64,000 nt of DNA from Aurantibrevibacter litoralis (GCF_034651555.1 NZ_JAYEEQ010000012.1:52042-116041); one strand, 5' to 3'; shown: positions 53,180-62,605, numbered from the stretch's first letter. A program made the numbers and translations. Notes: a model not told the origin generated them from the sequence alone.

Positions 53180-54694
53180 TTAAAACCTATAATTAATACC
53201 GCTGTACACCCCAATGGAAAATGGATTGAAACTGCCTGCTGTTTCCGAAAAAGTATTGAGTTGATATTTAAAAATGGGCTCCACATTTACACGCAATTGG
53301 GGCGTAAACTTGTATTGCATTCCTATGCCAAAATTGGTGCTAAAATTTACGTTGTTAAGATTGTTTGCCTCCCCTACCTCGGTTTGAATTTCTGTAGATT
53401 CAAGGGAGATCGCATTATTGGTTAAAAAAAGTGAACTTACCCCTCCTATCACATGCAGCCCAAATTTACGGTCTACCAGTGCATACGTAAGCTCTAAAGG
53501 AACCTCTACATAACCGAATTGTTGTTCCATGCTGGCATTTCGTGATGTTTCAAGGGCATTAACTCCCACCACATCGGCATTGGCCTGGGTAGACAGCCCA
53601 TTGGGAGCTGCCGTTTTGCTGGAAATGGAAATATTGCGAGAAGCTAATGCATAGTTAATATTGTCTATAAGTGCATTTGTACTGGGATCCATAACTGCCG
53701 TAAAGGACACGTCGTTGGTGTTATAACTGTAATCAACTTTATGAATGCCCGAACGCACGACCACTTTTTTGCTGAGTTCATACGAAACAACCACTCCATA
53801 ACTTAAGTTGGTCTTACCTGTTTTAGAGTTTGTTGCAAAATTAGAATGAATAGGCGACCCTTCGCCTGTGGCACTAAAAAAAACAGGAGCCACACTAGGC
53901 CCTACAGACCATTTATCTGAACGATTCTTCGCTAAGGCTTCTTCTTTCTCTTTTTGCTGTTGTTCAATTTCCTCAAAAATAGATTTTTTAGGAGGTTGTA
54001 CCCCTTTTTCTTCTGCTTCTGCTGCCGCTACCGCATTCGTAGACCGCCCCTCTGGTTGCAATCGAGCCTCTTCTAACCTTTGTTTCGTTTGGTTTGTTTC
54101 ACTTTGGATGCCGTCTTCTTGGGCTACGGCAGTGTTGTTTTCCGTAGCCTTTAGGTTCATAGTTGCAGAAGGATTACCCACAGCAGCGTTATCCTCTGTT
54201 GTGGGCGTCGTCGTTAATGAAGCAACAGCCGGTCTTTCACGTTCAACAGCTTTATTGGAAGTTATCTCGGAGGTTTTCGCCTTAGGCAAGGGTGTCGCCA
54301 TTTTTTGTGTTCGATTAGAACTCGCTTCTTCGTCCTCGGTTTGGGCAGCAGGGGCTTTAGTGTCCACTACGGCATCTGTAGCCGCATGCGGTAGTTCAAA
54401 GGGCTTTTCTTCCGCTTCTTTTAACCGCTCTAGCGTCTTTTCCTTGGTGTCTTCTTGGTTTGTAATGGTATTTTCCGCTGGTTTTTGGGTGTTTTCCAGA
54501 GGGTTCCATAGAAACCATCCCAAGAGCAATGCCGCCGCAACACCTCCTAATTGCCACCATATCGGAATTATTTTTCTCGATTTTTTACGCTTATCTAAAG
54601 AGACGGCTATGGCCTGCCAAACTTTTTCGTCCGGAACGTCCTCATAGTCTTTAAGTTTCTCCCGAAACAAATCGTCTATACTTTTTTTGTTCAT
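53180..54694 (-). CDS. Trans-envelope anti-sigma/outer-membrane beta-barrel protein
   Basis: 504 residues in three zones. A short cytoplasmic N-terminus ('DDLFREKLKDYEDVPDEKVWQAI') looks like the sigma-binding end. One membrane helix (about 44-64) follows. A long periplasmic linker rich in Glu, Ala, Thr and Asn leads to a C-terminal beta-barrel (about 265-504) that ends in aromatic 'YRF', the outer-membrane insertion signature. It lies 11 bases downstream of the ECF sigma gene. A single chain from inner to outer membrane could sense the envelope and control the sigma factor directly. The layout is seen in Bacteroidota, but function here is inferred. Confidence 0.8.
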   Translation of the reverse strand: MNKKSIDDLFREKLKDYEDVPDEKVWQAIAVSLDKRKKSRKIIPIWWQLGGVAAALLLGWFLWNPLENTQKPAENTITNQEDTKEKTLERLKEAEEKPFELPHAATDAVVDTKAPAAQTEDEEASSNRTQKMATPLPKAKTSEITSNKAVERERPAVASLTTTPTTEDNAAVGNPSATMNLKATENNTAVAQEDGIQSETNQTKQRLEEARLQPEGRSTNAVAAAEAEEKGVQPPKKSIFEEIEQQQKEKEEALAKNRSDKWSVGPSVAPVFFSATGEGSPIHSNFATNSKTGKTNLSYGVVVSYELSKKVVVRSGIHKVDYSYNTNDVSFTAVMDPSTNALIDNINYALASRNISISSKTAAPNGLSTQANADVVGVNALETSRNASMEQQFGYVEVPLELTYALVDRKFGLHVIGGVSSLFLTNNAISLESTEIQTEVGEANNLNNVNFSTNFGIGMQYKFTPQLRVNVEPIFKYQLNTFSETAGSFNPFSIGVYSGINYRF

Positions 54695-54705
54695 TTTAAA
54701 ATGAC

Positions 54706-55239
54706 TTACGCAATGTTTATATTTTCTTTTTCAATTCGTTCTTTTAATAACATTCGGGCTCGTGATAGGTTCGATTTTGAAGTACCCGGCGATGTCCCTA
54801 ACAATTCTCCTATTTGATTATGCGAATACCCATCTAATACATAGAGATTAAAGGTTAACCTGTATTTATGGGGTAATTCTTGTATGTAACGTAACAGCGT
54901 GTTAAGGTTAACATCCATGCCATCGGTGTCCGGTTCTGAGTCTACTGCTTCATAATGTTCAGGAACCAAATGCAGGGTAGTTTCCTTCCTGTATTTTTGA
55001 AGCACCGTATTCACCGTTATTCGTTTGATCCACCCTTCAAAAGAGCCCTGCGATTTATATTGATGGATTTTGCTGAAAATAGTCATAAAACTATCGTGCA
55101 AATGATCTTCTGCCTCCATTTTGTTACGAGAATATTTAAGACAGATACCGAACAAGATACCGGCATATTGCCTGTATAACTGTTCCTGTGCTGCCCTATG
55201 TCCCTTTTTGCAATTATTGATGAGTTCTTCTAGACTCAA
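54706..55239 (-). CDS. ECF-type RNA polymerase sigma factor
   Basis: 177 residues with region 2 ('LYRQYAGILFGICLKYSRNKMEAEDHLHDSFMTIFSKIHQYKSQGSFEGWIKRITVNT') and region 4 ('LPHKYRLTFNLYVLDGYSHNQIGELLGTSPGTSKSNLSRAR'). The start is TTG at 55239; no in-frame ATG precedes the conserved N-terminus. It is the first gene of a two-gene operon with the trans-envelope partner, which is its probable anti-sigma factor. Confidence 0.93.
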   Translation of the reverse strand: MSLEELINNCKKGHRAAQEQLYRQYAGILFGICLKYSRNKMEAEDHLHDSFMTIFSKIHQYKSQGSFEGWIKRITVNTVLQKYRKETTLHLVPEHYEAVDSEPDTDGMDVNLNTLLRYIQELPHKYRLTFNLYVLDGYSHNQIGELLGTSPGTSKSNLSRARMLLKERIEKENINIA

Positions 55240-55268
55240 AATGTTGGTTAGATTATTATGATGCTATT

Positions 55269-55700
55269 TTAGGGGGTTGTTGCCCCTGGGTCTACCGGTA
55301 CTTCTATTTCAAGAAATACCGGGTTGCCGTTTTCGTCTTCACCGGTATAAAATTGAAACAGATAGGTATCTGTATACTTCACTTCAAATTTAAATGTTCG
55401 CGTAACTTCTTGGTCGCTGTTAATACAGTCGTCTTTATCCAAAACGGCACCCATCACGGCCACTTGCCGGGTAGTAGTTGCGGTTCTAGATACCGTAAAT
55501 CGTTCAAATAGGGTGCAATTATCCGGTATTATAAAAGTAACCGTTATATCAAAAACTTCATTGAGAACAAAAGATTCTGGGAGTTCGGCACTTACAATTT
55601 GTAAGGGCTGAAAATGAAAATTTACCCCATCATCAATATCACAAGAACTAAGCGAAATACCCAAGATGCTAATACCAAGGATACGAAGGAACTTTTTCAT
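55269..55700 (-). CDS. Lipoprotein, function unknown
   Basis: 143 residues with a lipoprotein signal ending in 'SLSSC' (Cys about 20), then an acidic segment and a predicted beta-rich domain with a pair of cysteines ('DNCTLF', 'DDCINS') that could form a disulfide. I recognise no named family. It lies upstream of the ECF sigma gene in the same orientation with a gap of about 29 bp, so it may share its transcript. Exported, probably outer-membrane anchored. Confidence 0.75.
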   Translation of the reverse strand: MKKFLRILGISILGISLSSCDIDDGVNFHFQPLQIVSAELPESFVLNEVFDITVTFIIPDNCTLFERFTVSRTATTTRQVAVMGAVLDKDDCINSDQEVTRTFKFEVKYTDTYLFQFYTGEDENGNPVFLEIEVPVDPGATTP

Positions 55701-55790
55701 GCACTTTCCATTTTTTTATTAAAGATGATAGGAAAAGGCAAAGGTTGCGTAGAAACCTTAAAAAAAGATACCGTTATCGGGAGGTGGCTT

Positions 55791-56798
55791 CTATTTTTTT
55801 AACGCCTTTATCGTGGCTATTATTTTTCCTTCCAGCTCTTCTTGTAGTTCGGGATTATCTGCCAATAGTGCTTTTACGGCATCGCGGCCTTGCCCCAATT
55901 TAGTGTCGCCATAACTAAACCAAGAGCCGCTTTTTTTAACTATTTCAAAATCGACTCCAAGGTCAATAATTTCGCCCACTTTAGAGATACCCTCCCCATA
56001 CATGATATCGAATTCTGCGGTTTTAAAAGGGGAAGCAACCTTATTTTTGACCACTTTTACCCGAGTTTTATTTCCCTGAGATTCGCCATCCGTGTCCTTA
56101 ATTTGAGTAGATCGTCGAATATCGAGACGAATAGAAGCATAAAATTTTAAGGCATTACCCCCGGTCGTTGTTTCGGGATTTCCGAACATGACTCCAATCT
56201 TTTCACGCAATTGATTTATAAAAATTACGGTACAGTGCGTTTTGCTAATCGATCCTGTTAGTTTTCGAAGCGCTTGAGACATTAACCGCGCGTGCAAACC
56301 CATTTTGGAATCGCCCATTTCGCCTTCAATTTCACTTTTGGGCGTCAACGCCGCAACGGAATCAATCACCACAATATCAATGGCACCGGAACGGATGAGA
56401 TTATCCGCAATTTCCAAGGCTTGCTCCCCATGATCTGGTTGAGAAATGATAAGATTATCAATATCGACACCCACTTTTTGAGCATAAAAACGGTCAAATG
56501 CATGCTCTGCGTCGATAAAAGCCGCAATTCCTCCATTTTTTTGTGCCTCTGCGATGGCGTGTAGCGTTAAGGTTGTTTTTCCGGAAGATTCCGGGCCGTA
56601 AATTTCAATAACCCTGCCCCGCGGATACCCTCCTACGCCTAAGGCAATATCTAAGCCCAAAGAACCTGTGGGAATTACCTCCACATCTTGCACCACACTA
56701 TCGCCCATCTTCATTACTGCTCCTTTCCCGTAGGTTTTATCCAGTTTGTCTAAGGTGAGCTTCAACGCCTTTAACTTTGCTTCTTTTTCCGCACTCAT
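55791..56798 (-). CDS. recA: Recombinase RecA
   Basis: 335 residues. The Walker A is GPESSGKT, Walker B is 'IVVIDSVAALTPKSEIEGE', and the L2 loop ('NQLREKIGVMFGNPETTTGGNALKFYAS') is canonical. It catalyses strand exchange and stimulates LexA-type cleavage. The gene is monocistronic and divergent from the region before trhO. Confidence 0.99.
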   Translation of the reverse strand: MSAEKEAKLKALKLTLDKLDKTYGKGAVMKMGDSVVQDVEVIPTGSLGLDIALGVGGYPRGRVIEIYGPESSGKTTLTLHAIAEAQKNGGIAAFIDAEHAFDRFYAQKVGVDIDNLIISQPDHGEQALEIADNLIRSGAIDIVVIDSVAALTPKSEIEGEMGDSKMGLHARLMSQALRKLTGSISKTHCTVIFINQLREKIGVMFGNPETTTGGNALKFYASIRLDIRRSTQIKDTDGESQGNKTRVKVVKNKVASPFKTAEFDIMYGEGISKVGEIIDLGVDFEIVKKSGSWFSYGDTKLGQGRDAVKALLADNPELQEELEGKIIATIKALKK

Positions 56799-57030
56799 TT
56801 TTGTCTAAATTAGGAACGCTAAAATACCATTTCTTTTTGCATATCGCAATGGCAACGCAACCTTTTTAGAAAAGCTGCATCTTATTGCAAAAGAACCTTC
56901 CGTTGCTAAAAAACACCGGGGTTTTGTAACTCTGGGCATGGTTGGCTACCGCCTTTTGATTAAATTCTATGAAAAAGAAAAATAGTGGGGTAGCCTCAAA
57001 AGAGCTTTGATATATTCAAAGCTCTTTTTA
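56799..57030 (+). other. Gene-free stretch with an orphan terminator and a decayed reading frame
   Basis: On the plus strand a frame from about 56808 to the TAG at 56983 reads as protein-like ('NATFLEKLHLIAKEP...GYRLLIKFYEKEK'), but it has no ATG near its start. Just after it comes a perfect hairpin: AAAAGAGCTTTGA (56998-57010), loop TATAT, TCAAAGCTCTTTT (57016-57028), with a T run. No annotated gene precedes this terminator, so it may end a small RNA or a remnant gene. Confidence 0.4.
56998..57030 (+). terminator. Strong plus-strand hairpin terminator with no obvious upstream gene
   Basis: 13-bp perfect stem, 5-base loop and a T tract on the plus strand. It directly precedes the trhO promoter (57031-57061). 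Confidence 0.8.
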
Positions 57031-57061
57031 TTTGAGAACACTGTGAATATGCTTATTTTTG
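57031..57061 (+). promoter_or_regulatory. Bacteroidota-type promoter of trhO
   Basis: TTTG at 57031-57034 and TATTTTTG at 57054-57061, spacer 19 bp. This is the best match to TTTG-N19-TAnnTTTG in the window. The ATG at 57096 is 34 bp downstream. Confidence 0.65.
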
Positions 57062-57095
57062 CCGAAATAGTCTTTAACTTAATTATTGGTATAGC

Positions 57096-58127
57096 ATGCA
57101 ACTGTACAATACACTAAGTGCAAAGGAAAGAGAGGCTCTTATTGAAGAGGCAGGTCTAGATCGCCTTACAATTTCTTTCTACAAATATGCACATATCGGC
57201 AATCCGTCGATTTTCAGAAATCATTTATTTATACATTGGAACCAACTGGATGTACTAGGACGTATTTATGTGGCCAAAGAAGGGATTAACGCCCAACTCT
57301 CCGTTCCTGCGGATTACTTTAATGCCTTTAAAGCACATTTAGACAGTATTTCTTTTTTGAAAGAGGTGCGTCTTAATATTGCCATAGAACAGGATAATAA
57401 ATCCTTTTTAAAATTGAAAATAAAAGTTCGCGACAAAATTTTGGCAGACGGACTCGCTGATGACAGTTTTGATGTAACGAATAAAGGGGTACATGTAGAT
57501 GCTTTGCAATTTAATCGCTTATTAGAAAACCCGGATACCCTATTGGTAGATATGCGCAATCATTATGAAAGCGAAATAGGACACTTTGCCGGGGCAATTA
57601 CCCCAGATGTGGATACGTTTCGAGATTCTTTGGATCTTATAGAAAAGGATTTGGCTGCTTTTAAAGAGGATAAAAATTTAGTCATGTATTGCACCGGTGG
57701 CATTCGATGCGAAAAGGCAAGCGCATACTATAAACACAAGGGCTTTAAAAGAGTATACCAACTAGAAGGTGGCATCATTGAATATGCCAGACAAGTACAA
57801 GCGCAAAATTTAGAAAATAAGTTTTTAGGCAAAAACTTTGTCTTTGATCATCGCCGCGGGGAGCGTATCACCGACGATGTCATTGCCCATTGTCACCAAT
57901 GTGGGCAACCCTGCGATACGCATGTAAACTGTGCCAATGAAGCCTGCCATTTATTGTTTATTCAATGTACAGGTTGTGCCGAGAAAATGAACCATTGTTG
58001 CTCCGTAGACTGCAAAAGCATACACGAATTACCTTTTGAAATACAAAAAAAACTAAGAAAAGGAAAAGTAGTCAGCAACAAAATCTTTAAAAAAGGGCGC
58101 TCGGAGGTACTGAAGTACAAAAGGTAA
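57096..58127 (+). CDS. trhO: tRNA uridine(34) hydroxylase TrhO (rhodanese family)
   Basis: 343 residues. An N-terminal YceA-like domain (about 1-110) is followed by a rhodanese domain with the catalytic loop 'YCTGGIRCEKAS' (Cys199 and Cys205). A cysteine-rich C-terminal part ('CHQCGQPCDTHVNC', 'CTGCAEKMNHCCS') is likely metal-binding. TrhO enzymes introduce the oxygen-dependent 5-hydroxyl on uridine 34 of tRNA anticodons. The Cys-rich tail is a feature of this group, and its ligand is not known from sequence. Confidence 0.93.
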   Translation: MQLYNTLSAKEREALIEEAGLDRLTISFYKYAHIGNPSIFRNHLFIHWNQLDVLGRIYVAKEGINAQLSVPADYFNAFKAHLDSISFLKEVRLNIAIEQDNKSFLKLKIKVRDKILADGLADDSFDVTNKGVHVDALQFNRLLENPDTLLVDMRNHYESEIGHFAGAITPDVDTFRDSLDLIEKDLAAFKEDKNLVMYCTGGIRCEKASAYYKHKGFKRVYQLEGGIIEYARQVQAQNLENKFLGKNFVFDHRRGERITDDVIAHCHQCGQPCDTHVNCANEACHLLFIQCTGCAEKMNHCCSVDCKSIHELPFEIQKKLRKGKVVSNKIFKKGRSEVLKYKR

Positions 58128-58398
58128 ATACCAATCAGTTTTTTATATATCATTCACTACGGCGTCTCCATTTGCGCTAATCTCCGTAGGCTTTCTAAGG
58201 CATCCCCTTTTATGAACCGCCATCACTGGTGCTTCATTCTTTTGGTGTTGGTTAGCCCTTTTTACCACCATCTGCTCTGCCTCGCCTCTACGAACTTTCT
58301 TCCTATAACACTAAAAAAATACTATCTTTACATTTAAGTAAATTTATGAACCTTTTTTAGTTAACCCTATGGGGTATACCTAAATCAAGATATTTAAT
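58128..58398. other. Intergenic stretch upstream of ricT
   Basis: 270 bases. A TATCTTTA box (one base off TAnnTTTG) lies about 70 bases before the ricT start. No gene or repeat is visible. Confidence 0.4.
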
Positions 58399-59562
58399 AT
58401 GGGTTGTAACAGTTGTTCAACCGCTAAGGATGGACAGCCACGTGGCTGCAAGAATAATGGCACTTGCGGCACAGATGGTTGTAACAAATTAACGGTATTT
58501 GATTGGCTCTCCAATATGTCGTTGCCAAACGGGGAAACCCAGTTCAACGGCGTGGAAGTACGTTTCAAAAATAGCAGAAAAGAATTTTTTAAAAACTCGG
58601 AAGACCTTTCGCTGAGCATAGGCGACATTGTAGCCACGCAAGCCCAATCGGGACACGATGTGGGTATGGTTACCCTTACCGGTGCTCTGGTTAAGGTACA
58701 GATGCGCAAAAAGCGTGAGCCGCTTCCCCTTGAAAACCTACCCAAAATTTACCGAAAAGCCTCGCAAAAGGATATTGACATTTGGCAGCGTTGCAGGGAT
58801 AGAGAAGAGGAAATTAAAAAAAGAGCTAGAGAAATAGCCATTTTACTTAAGTTGCAAATGAAAATCTCCGATGTAGAATTTCAGGGAGATGGTTCTAAGG
58901 CGACGTTTTATTATACGGCAGAGGAGCGAGTCGATTTTAGGCAATTGATTAAGGACATGGCCAAGGCTTTTGGCATCCGTATAGAAATGCGACAAATTGG
59001 GTACCGGCAAGAGGCACAACGCTTGGGCGGCATAGGCTCATGTGGTAGGGAACTCTGTTGTTCTACCTGGCTCACCGATTTTCGATCTGTAAGTACGGCC
59101 GCCGCCCGCTATCAGCAGCTTTCCTTAAATCCCCAAAAATTGGCAGGACAGTGTGGAAAATTAAAATGCTGTCTCAACTATGAGTTGGATGTGTATATGG
59201 ATGCCCTTAAAGATTTTCCCTCGCAAGAGAGTAAATTATTTACCGAAAAAGGCCTTGCATTTTGTCAAAAGGTTGATATTTTTAAGCAAACCCTATGGTT
59301 TTCCTACAAAGATGAACCTTCCCATTGGCATGCGCTAAATAAGGATCAAGTGAATCTACTCTTGGAAAAAAACAAGAAAAAAGAAAAAGTAGCCAGCCTA
59401 GAAGAATTTAGTATCGAAATTCCAAAGGAAGAAAAAGTGATTTTTGAAAATGTGGTAGGTCAGGACAGCCTCACCCGATTTGATGTTCCAAAGCGAAGGA
59501 ACAACAAAAACAGAACTAAAAAAAGAAGAACTAATGCAAAAAGACCGTCTAAAAATGGGTAG
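58399..59562 (+). CDS. ricT: PSP1-domain protein RicT
   Basis: 387 residues. A Cys-rich N-terminus ('CNSCSTAKDGQPRGCKNNGTCGTDGC') precedes the PSP1 domain ('GIGSCGRELCCSTWL', 'GQCGKLKCCLNYE', about 90-300), which supplies further cluster ligands. A basic tail ends the protein. RicT (YaaT) is part of the iron-sulfur-containing Ric complex that affects RNase Y and mRNA processing in Bacillus; the role in Bacteroidota is less clear. Its 3' end overlaps gldH. Confidence 0.9.
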   Translation: MGCNSCSTAKDGQPRGCKNNGTCGTDGCNKLTVFDWLSNMSLPNGETQFNGVEVRFKNSRKEFFKNSEDLSLSIGDIVATQAQSGHDVGMVTLTGALVKVQMRKKREPLPLENLPKIYRKASQKDIDIWQRCRDREEEIKKRAREIAILLKLQMKISDVEFQGDGSKATFYYTAEERVDFRQLIKDMAKAFGIRIEMRQIGYRQEAQRLGGIGSCGRELCCSTWLTDFRSVSTAAARYQQLSLNPQKLAGQCGKLKCCLNYELDVYMDALKDFPSQESKLFTEKGLAFCQKVDIFKQTLWFSYKDEPSHWHALNKDQVNLLLEKNKKKEKVASLEEFSIEIPKEEKVIFENVVGQDSLTRFDVPKRRNNKNRTKKRRTNAKRPSKNG

Positions 59563-60037
59563 GGTATTTTGCATGCTTTTTATAGGTCTTGGAATGCTTT
59601 CTTGCAATAAAGACCTCGTTTTTTCGGAGTATAAAAATACCGAAAATGGTGTTTGGGATAGAAATAATGCCATCCAGTTTCAATTTTCGGATTTAGACAC
59701 TACAGCAGCATACAACCTATTTATTAACATCCGAAATGATGACAGCTTTCCCTATAGAAACCTTTTCCTAATTGCCGAATTAGACTTTCCGAATGGGCAA
59801 ACCATGCGTGATACCTTAGAATACGAAATGGCCTTACCCAATGGGCAATGGCTGGGAAAAGGGCGCGGTAATCTAAAAGAAAGTAAATTATGGTTCAAAG
59901 AAAACATCGTTTTTCCTTCTTCCGGCGTATATACTCTAGAAATTTCTCAAGCCATGCGACATCTGGGTCAAATTAATGGCGTAGTGCAATTAAAAGGGAT
60001 CACGGACGTTGGTTTTCAGATAGAAAAAAGCAAGTAA
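59534..60037 (+). CDS. gldH: Gliding motility lipoprotein GldH
   Basis: 167 residues from the ATG at 59534 (the frame opens at 59480). An alternative start is 59555. The lipoprotein signal ends in 'GMLSC'. The mature part begins 'NKDLVFSEYKNTENGVWDRNNAIQFQFSDLDT', the pattern of GldH, an outer-membrane lipoprotein needed for gliding in Flavobacterium. It overlaps the end of ricT by 29 bases and precedes the PBP1A gene by 3 bases, the usual flavobacterial order ricT-gldH-pbp1A. Confidence 0.92.
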   Translation: MQKDRLKMGRVFCMLFIGLGMLSCNKDLVFSEYKNTENGVWDRNNAIQFQFSDLDTTAAYNLFINIRNDDSFPYRNLFLIAELDFPNGQTMRDTLEYEMALPNGQWLGKGRGNLKESKLWFKENIVFPSSGVYTLEISQAMRHLGQINGVVQLKGITDVGFQIEKSK

Positions 60038-60040
60038 GGT

Positions 60041-62371
60041 ATGACCAAGGTGGTAAAAAAAAAGAAACACACAAACTTTTTTGCGTTTATTAAGTGGTTT
60101 TGGATATTGTTCGCCGCAGGAATCCTGTCCATTGCCCTTCTATTTTTATTGGCTTCTTGGGGTGCTTTTGATCCCTTACCCACCTTTGAGGTATTAGAAA
60201 ATCCTCAGACCAATTTGGCCACAGAAATTATATCTTCCGATGCAAAAACCCTAGGGAAATTTTATTTAGACGACAATCGAACGCCCGTAAAATACGAAGA
60301 TTTGCCGCAGAATTTAATTCACGCCTTAGTCGCTACAGAAGATGCTCGCTATTATGAGCACTCCGGTATTGATGCATGGGGTACCCTAAGAGCTATTGCA
60401 TATCTTGGCAGCAAAGGTGGCGCCAGTACCATTTCGCAACAACTTTCTAAATTGTTGTTTACAGAAAGAGCCTCTGCCAGTTCACTGGATCGAATTATCC
60501 AAAAAATTAAGGAGTGGGTTATTGCCACGCGATTAGAGCGGCAGTACACTAAAGAGGAAATCTTGGTGATGTATATGAACATTTACGATTTTGGTTTCAA
60601 TGCAGACGGCATCCGATCGGCCTCCAGAATCTATTTTGGCAAAGAGCCCAAAGACTTAAAGATTGAAGAATCGGCTATGCTAGTAGGGATGTTAAAAAAT
60701 TCATCGCTCTATAATCCCATTCGCCGAGAGCAATTGGTTTTAAATCGCAGAAATACCGTTATTGGTCAAATGGCCAAATACGATTTTATTACAGAAAAAC
60801 AGAAAGATTCTTTACAAGGGTTAAAAATGGATGTTAATTTTAATCCAGAATCGCACAGGGAAGGTTTAGCCACCTATTTTAGAATGTATTTGCAAGGCTA
60901 TTTAAATCGATGGATTGCACAGAACCCTAAACCGGATGGCACAAAATATAACATCTACTTAGACGGATTAAAGGTATACACTACCATAGATAGTCGTATG
61001 CAACAGCACGCAGAGGAAGCCGTGCAAGAACACATGAAACGGTTGCAAAAAGAATTTTTTGTTCAAAATACCCCCGAAAGAAATAAAACCGCACCCTTTT
61101 TGGAACTCAATCAGGACGAAATAGCCCAGATTTTAGAGCGGGGCATGAAAACCTCAGATCGGTGGCGTAAACTAAAGGCTCAGGGGAAATCTGAAAAGGA
61201 AATCCGAGAATCCTTTACCGTAAAGACCGAAATGACGGTGTTCGACTGGAATAGGGATACCCAAGAAAAAGACACCATTATGACACCCTTAGATTCTATT
61301 CGGTATTACAAGTCGTTTTTACGCACGGCCATGATGTCGATGGAACCCCAAACAGGACATGTAAAAGCATGGGTAGGCGGACTTAATTACAAGCATTTTC
61401 AGTATGATAACGTGATTCAGGGAGCCCGGCAAGCAGGTTCTACCTTTAAACCCTTTGTTTATGCTGCTGCCATAGACCAATTGCGGCTATCGCCCTGTGA
61501 TGAATTTCCTGACACTCAATATTGCATTGAAGCAGAGAAACACGGCAATCCGGAAGCGTGGTGTCCAAAAAATTCCGATGGCAAGTATTCAGGGAATCTC
61601 TATACTTTAAAACGTGCTTTGGCCAATTCGGTGAATACGGTTACCGCTCAATTGATTGATAGAGTTGGCCCAAAGGCGGTTGTTTCCATCGTCAAGAACC
61701 TGGGACTTTCAGGAGACATCCCCGAAGTGCCTTCGATTGCCTTGGGCACCCCCGACATTAATGTGTACGAAATGGTTGGAGCCTATGGCGTATTTGCCAA
61801 TCAGGGGGTATATGTGAAACCGGTTATGGTAACCCGAATTGAAGATAAAAATGGCACCGTACTCTACGAATATGTTCCGGAAACCAAAGATGTCTTAAGC
61901 AAAGAGGTTGCTTACGCTATGGTAAATGTATTAGAAGGGGTTACCGAAGGAGGTTCTGGCACGCGCTTACGTGGCAATTATGCCAAAGACCAAACCCTTT
62001 ACAAAGAAATTATTACCGGTTATCCCTACGAATTTACCAACCCCATCGCAGGGAAAACAGGCACCACTCAAAATCAAAGCGACGGCTGGTTTATGGGTAT
62101 GGTACCCAATTTAGTCACCGGTGTTTGGGTAGGAGGCGAAGACAGAGCCACTCACTTTAGAACCATTAATTATGGACAAGGAGCCTCAATGGCCTTGCCT
62201 ATCTGGGGCTTGTATATGAAAAAGAATTATGCCGTGGATGAATTGGGCATATCCAAAGCAGAATTTACCAAACCCGAAGAAATGTCCCTTAATGTAGACT
62301 GTAATAAGCCTAACGACAGTCTTGATAGTACCCCAGCGATTGAAGACGATCTCGACGATTTGGATTTTTAG
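60041..62371 (+). CDS. Penicillin-binding protein 1A (bifunctional transglycosylase/transpeptidase)
   Basis: 776 residues. One N-terminal membrane helix (about 20-40) is followed by the GT51 glycosyltransferase domain with catalytic Glu100 ('TEDARYYEHSG'). The transpeptidase domain carries S467-TFK ('GSTFKPF'), 'SVN' and K672-TG ('GKTGTT'). It polymerises and cross-links peptidoglycan in the periplasm. The C-terminus is acidic (Asp-rich). It ends the ricT-gldH-pbp1A operon. Confidence 0.97.
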   Translation: MTKVVKKKKHTNFFAFIKWFWILFAAGILSIALLFLLASWGAFDPLPTFEVLENPQTNLATEIISSDAKTLGKFYLDDNRTPVKYEDLPQNLIHALVATEDARYYEHSGIDAWGTLRAIAYLGSKGGASTISQQLSKLLFTERASASSLDRIIQKIKEWVIATRLERQYTKEEILVMYMNIYDFGFNADGIRSASRIYFGKEPKDLKIEESAMLVGMLKNSSLYNPIRREQLVLNRRNTVIGQMAKYDFITEKQKDSLQGLKMDVNFNPESHREGLATYFRMYLQGYLNRWIAQNPKPDGTKYNIYLDGLKVYTTIDSRMQQHAEEAVQEHMKRLQKEFFVQNTPERNKTAPFLELNQDEIAQILERGMKTSDRWRKLKAQGKSEKEIRESFTVKTEMTVFDWNRDTQEKDTIMTPLDSIRYYKSFLRTAMMSMEPQTGHVKAWVGGLNYKHFQYDNVIQGARQAGSTFKPFVYAAAIDQLRLSPCDEFPDTQYCIEAEKHGNPEAWCPKNSDGKYSGNLYTLKRALANSVNTVTAQLIDRVGPKAVVSIVKNLGLSGDIPEVPSIALGTPDINVYEMVGAYGVFANQGVYVKPVMVTRIEDKNGTVLYEYVPETKDVLSKEVAYAMVNVLEGVTEGGSGTRLRGNYAKDQTLYKEIITGYPYEFTNPIAGKTGTTQNQSDGWFMGMVPNLVTGVWVGGEDRATHFRTINYGQGASMALPIWGLYMKKNYAVDELGISKAEFTKPEEMSLNVDCNKPNDSLDSTPAIEDDLDDLDF

Positions 62372-62605
62372 CCTAAAAAATACCAAACAGACGATGCTAA
62401 AAACCTGTCTTGCCGGAATTGTGCGCGCAAGCCACAGGGATCGTTCCTGAATTTCATTTTGATCTTTGGGCGAAAGGCCAAAATTTCGTATTTTACATCA
62501 TCGGGAACGACCTTTTGCAGTTACGACGCAACGTTCGTAGCACATGATCCCAAAAACGCTGCTTTAAGAGACTTATTGAGATACCACAGCCTAAAACCTT
62601 AAAAA
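62372..62605. other. Leader region of the CoA-transferase gene
   Basis: About 230 bases with inverted-repeat elements: TCGTTCC (62441-62447) and GGAACGA (62504-62510), and TTTGG / CCAAA (about 62465-62482) between them. They could form an mRNA structure upstream of the start codon. No gene is visible. Confidence 0.4.

Noticed and set aside
53868..54647. A 259-codon open frame on the plus strand opposite the anti-sigma/beta-barrel gene
   Set aside because: It is exactly antisense to the low-complexity Glu/Ala/Thr linker of the minus-strand gene and has Ser/Ala-rich shadow composition with no domain.
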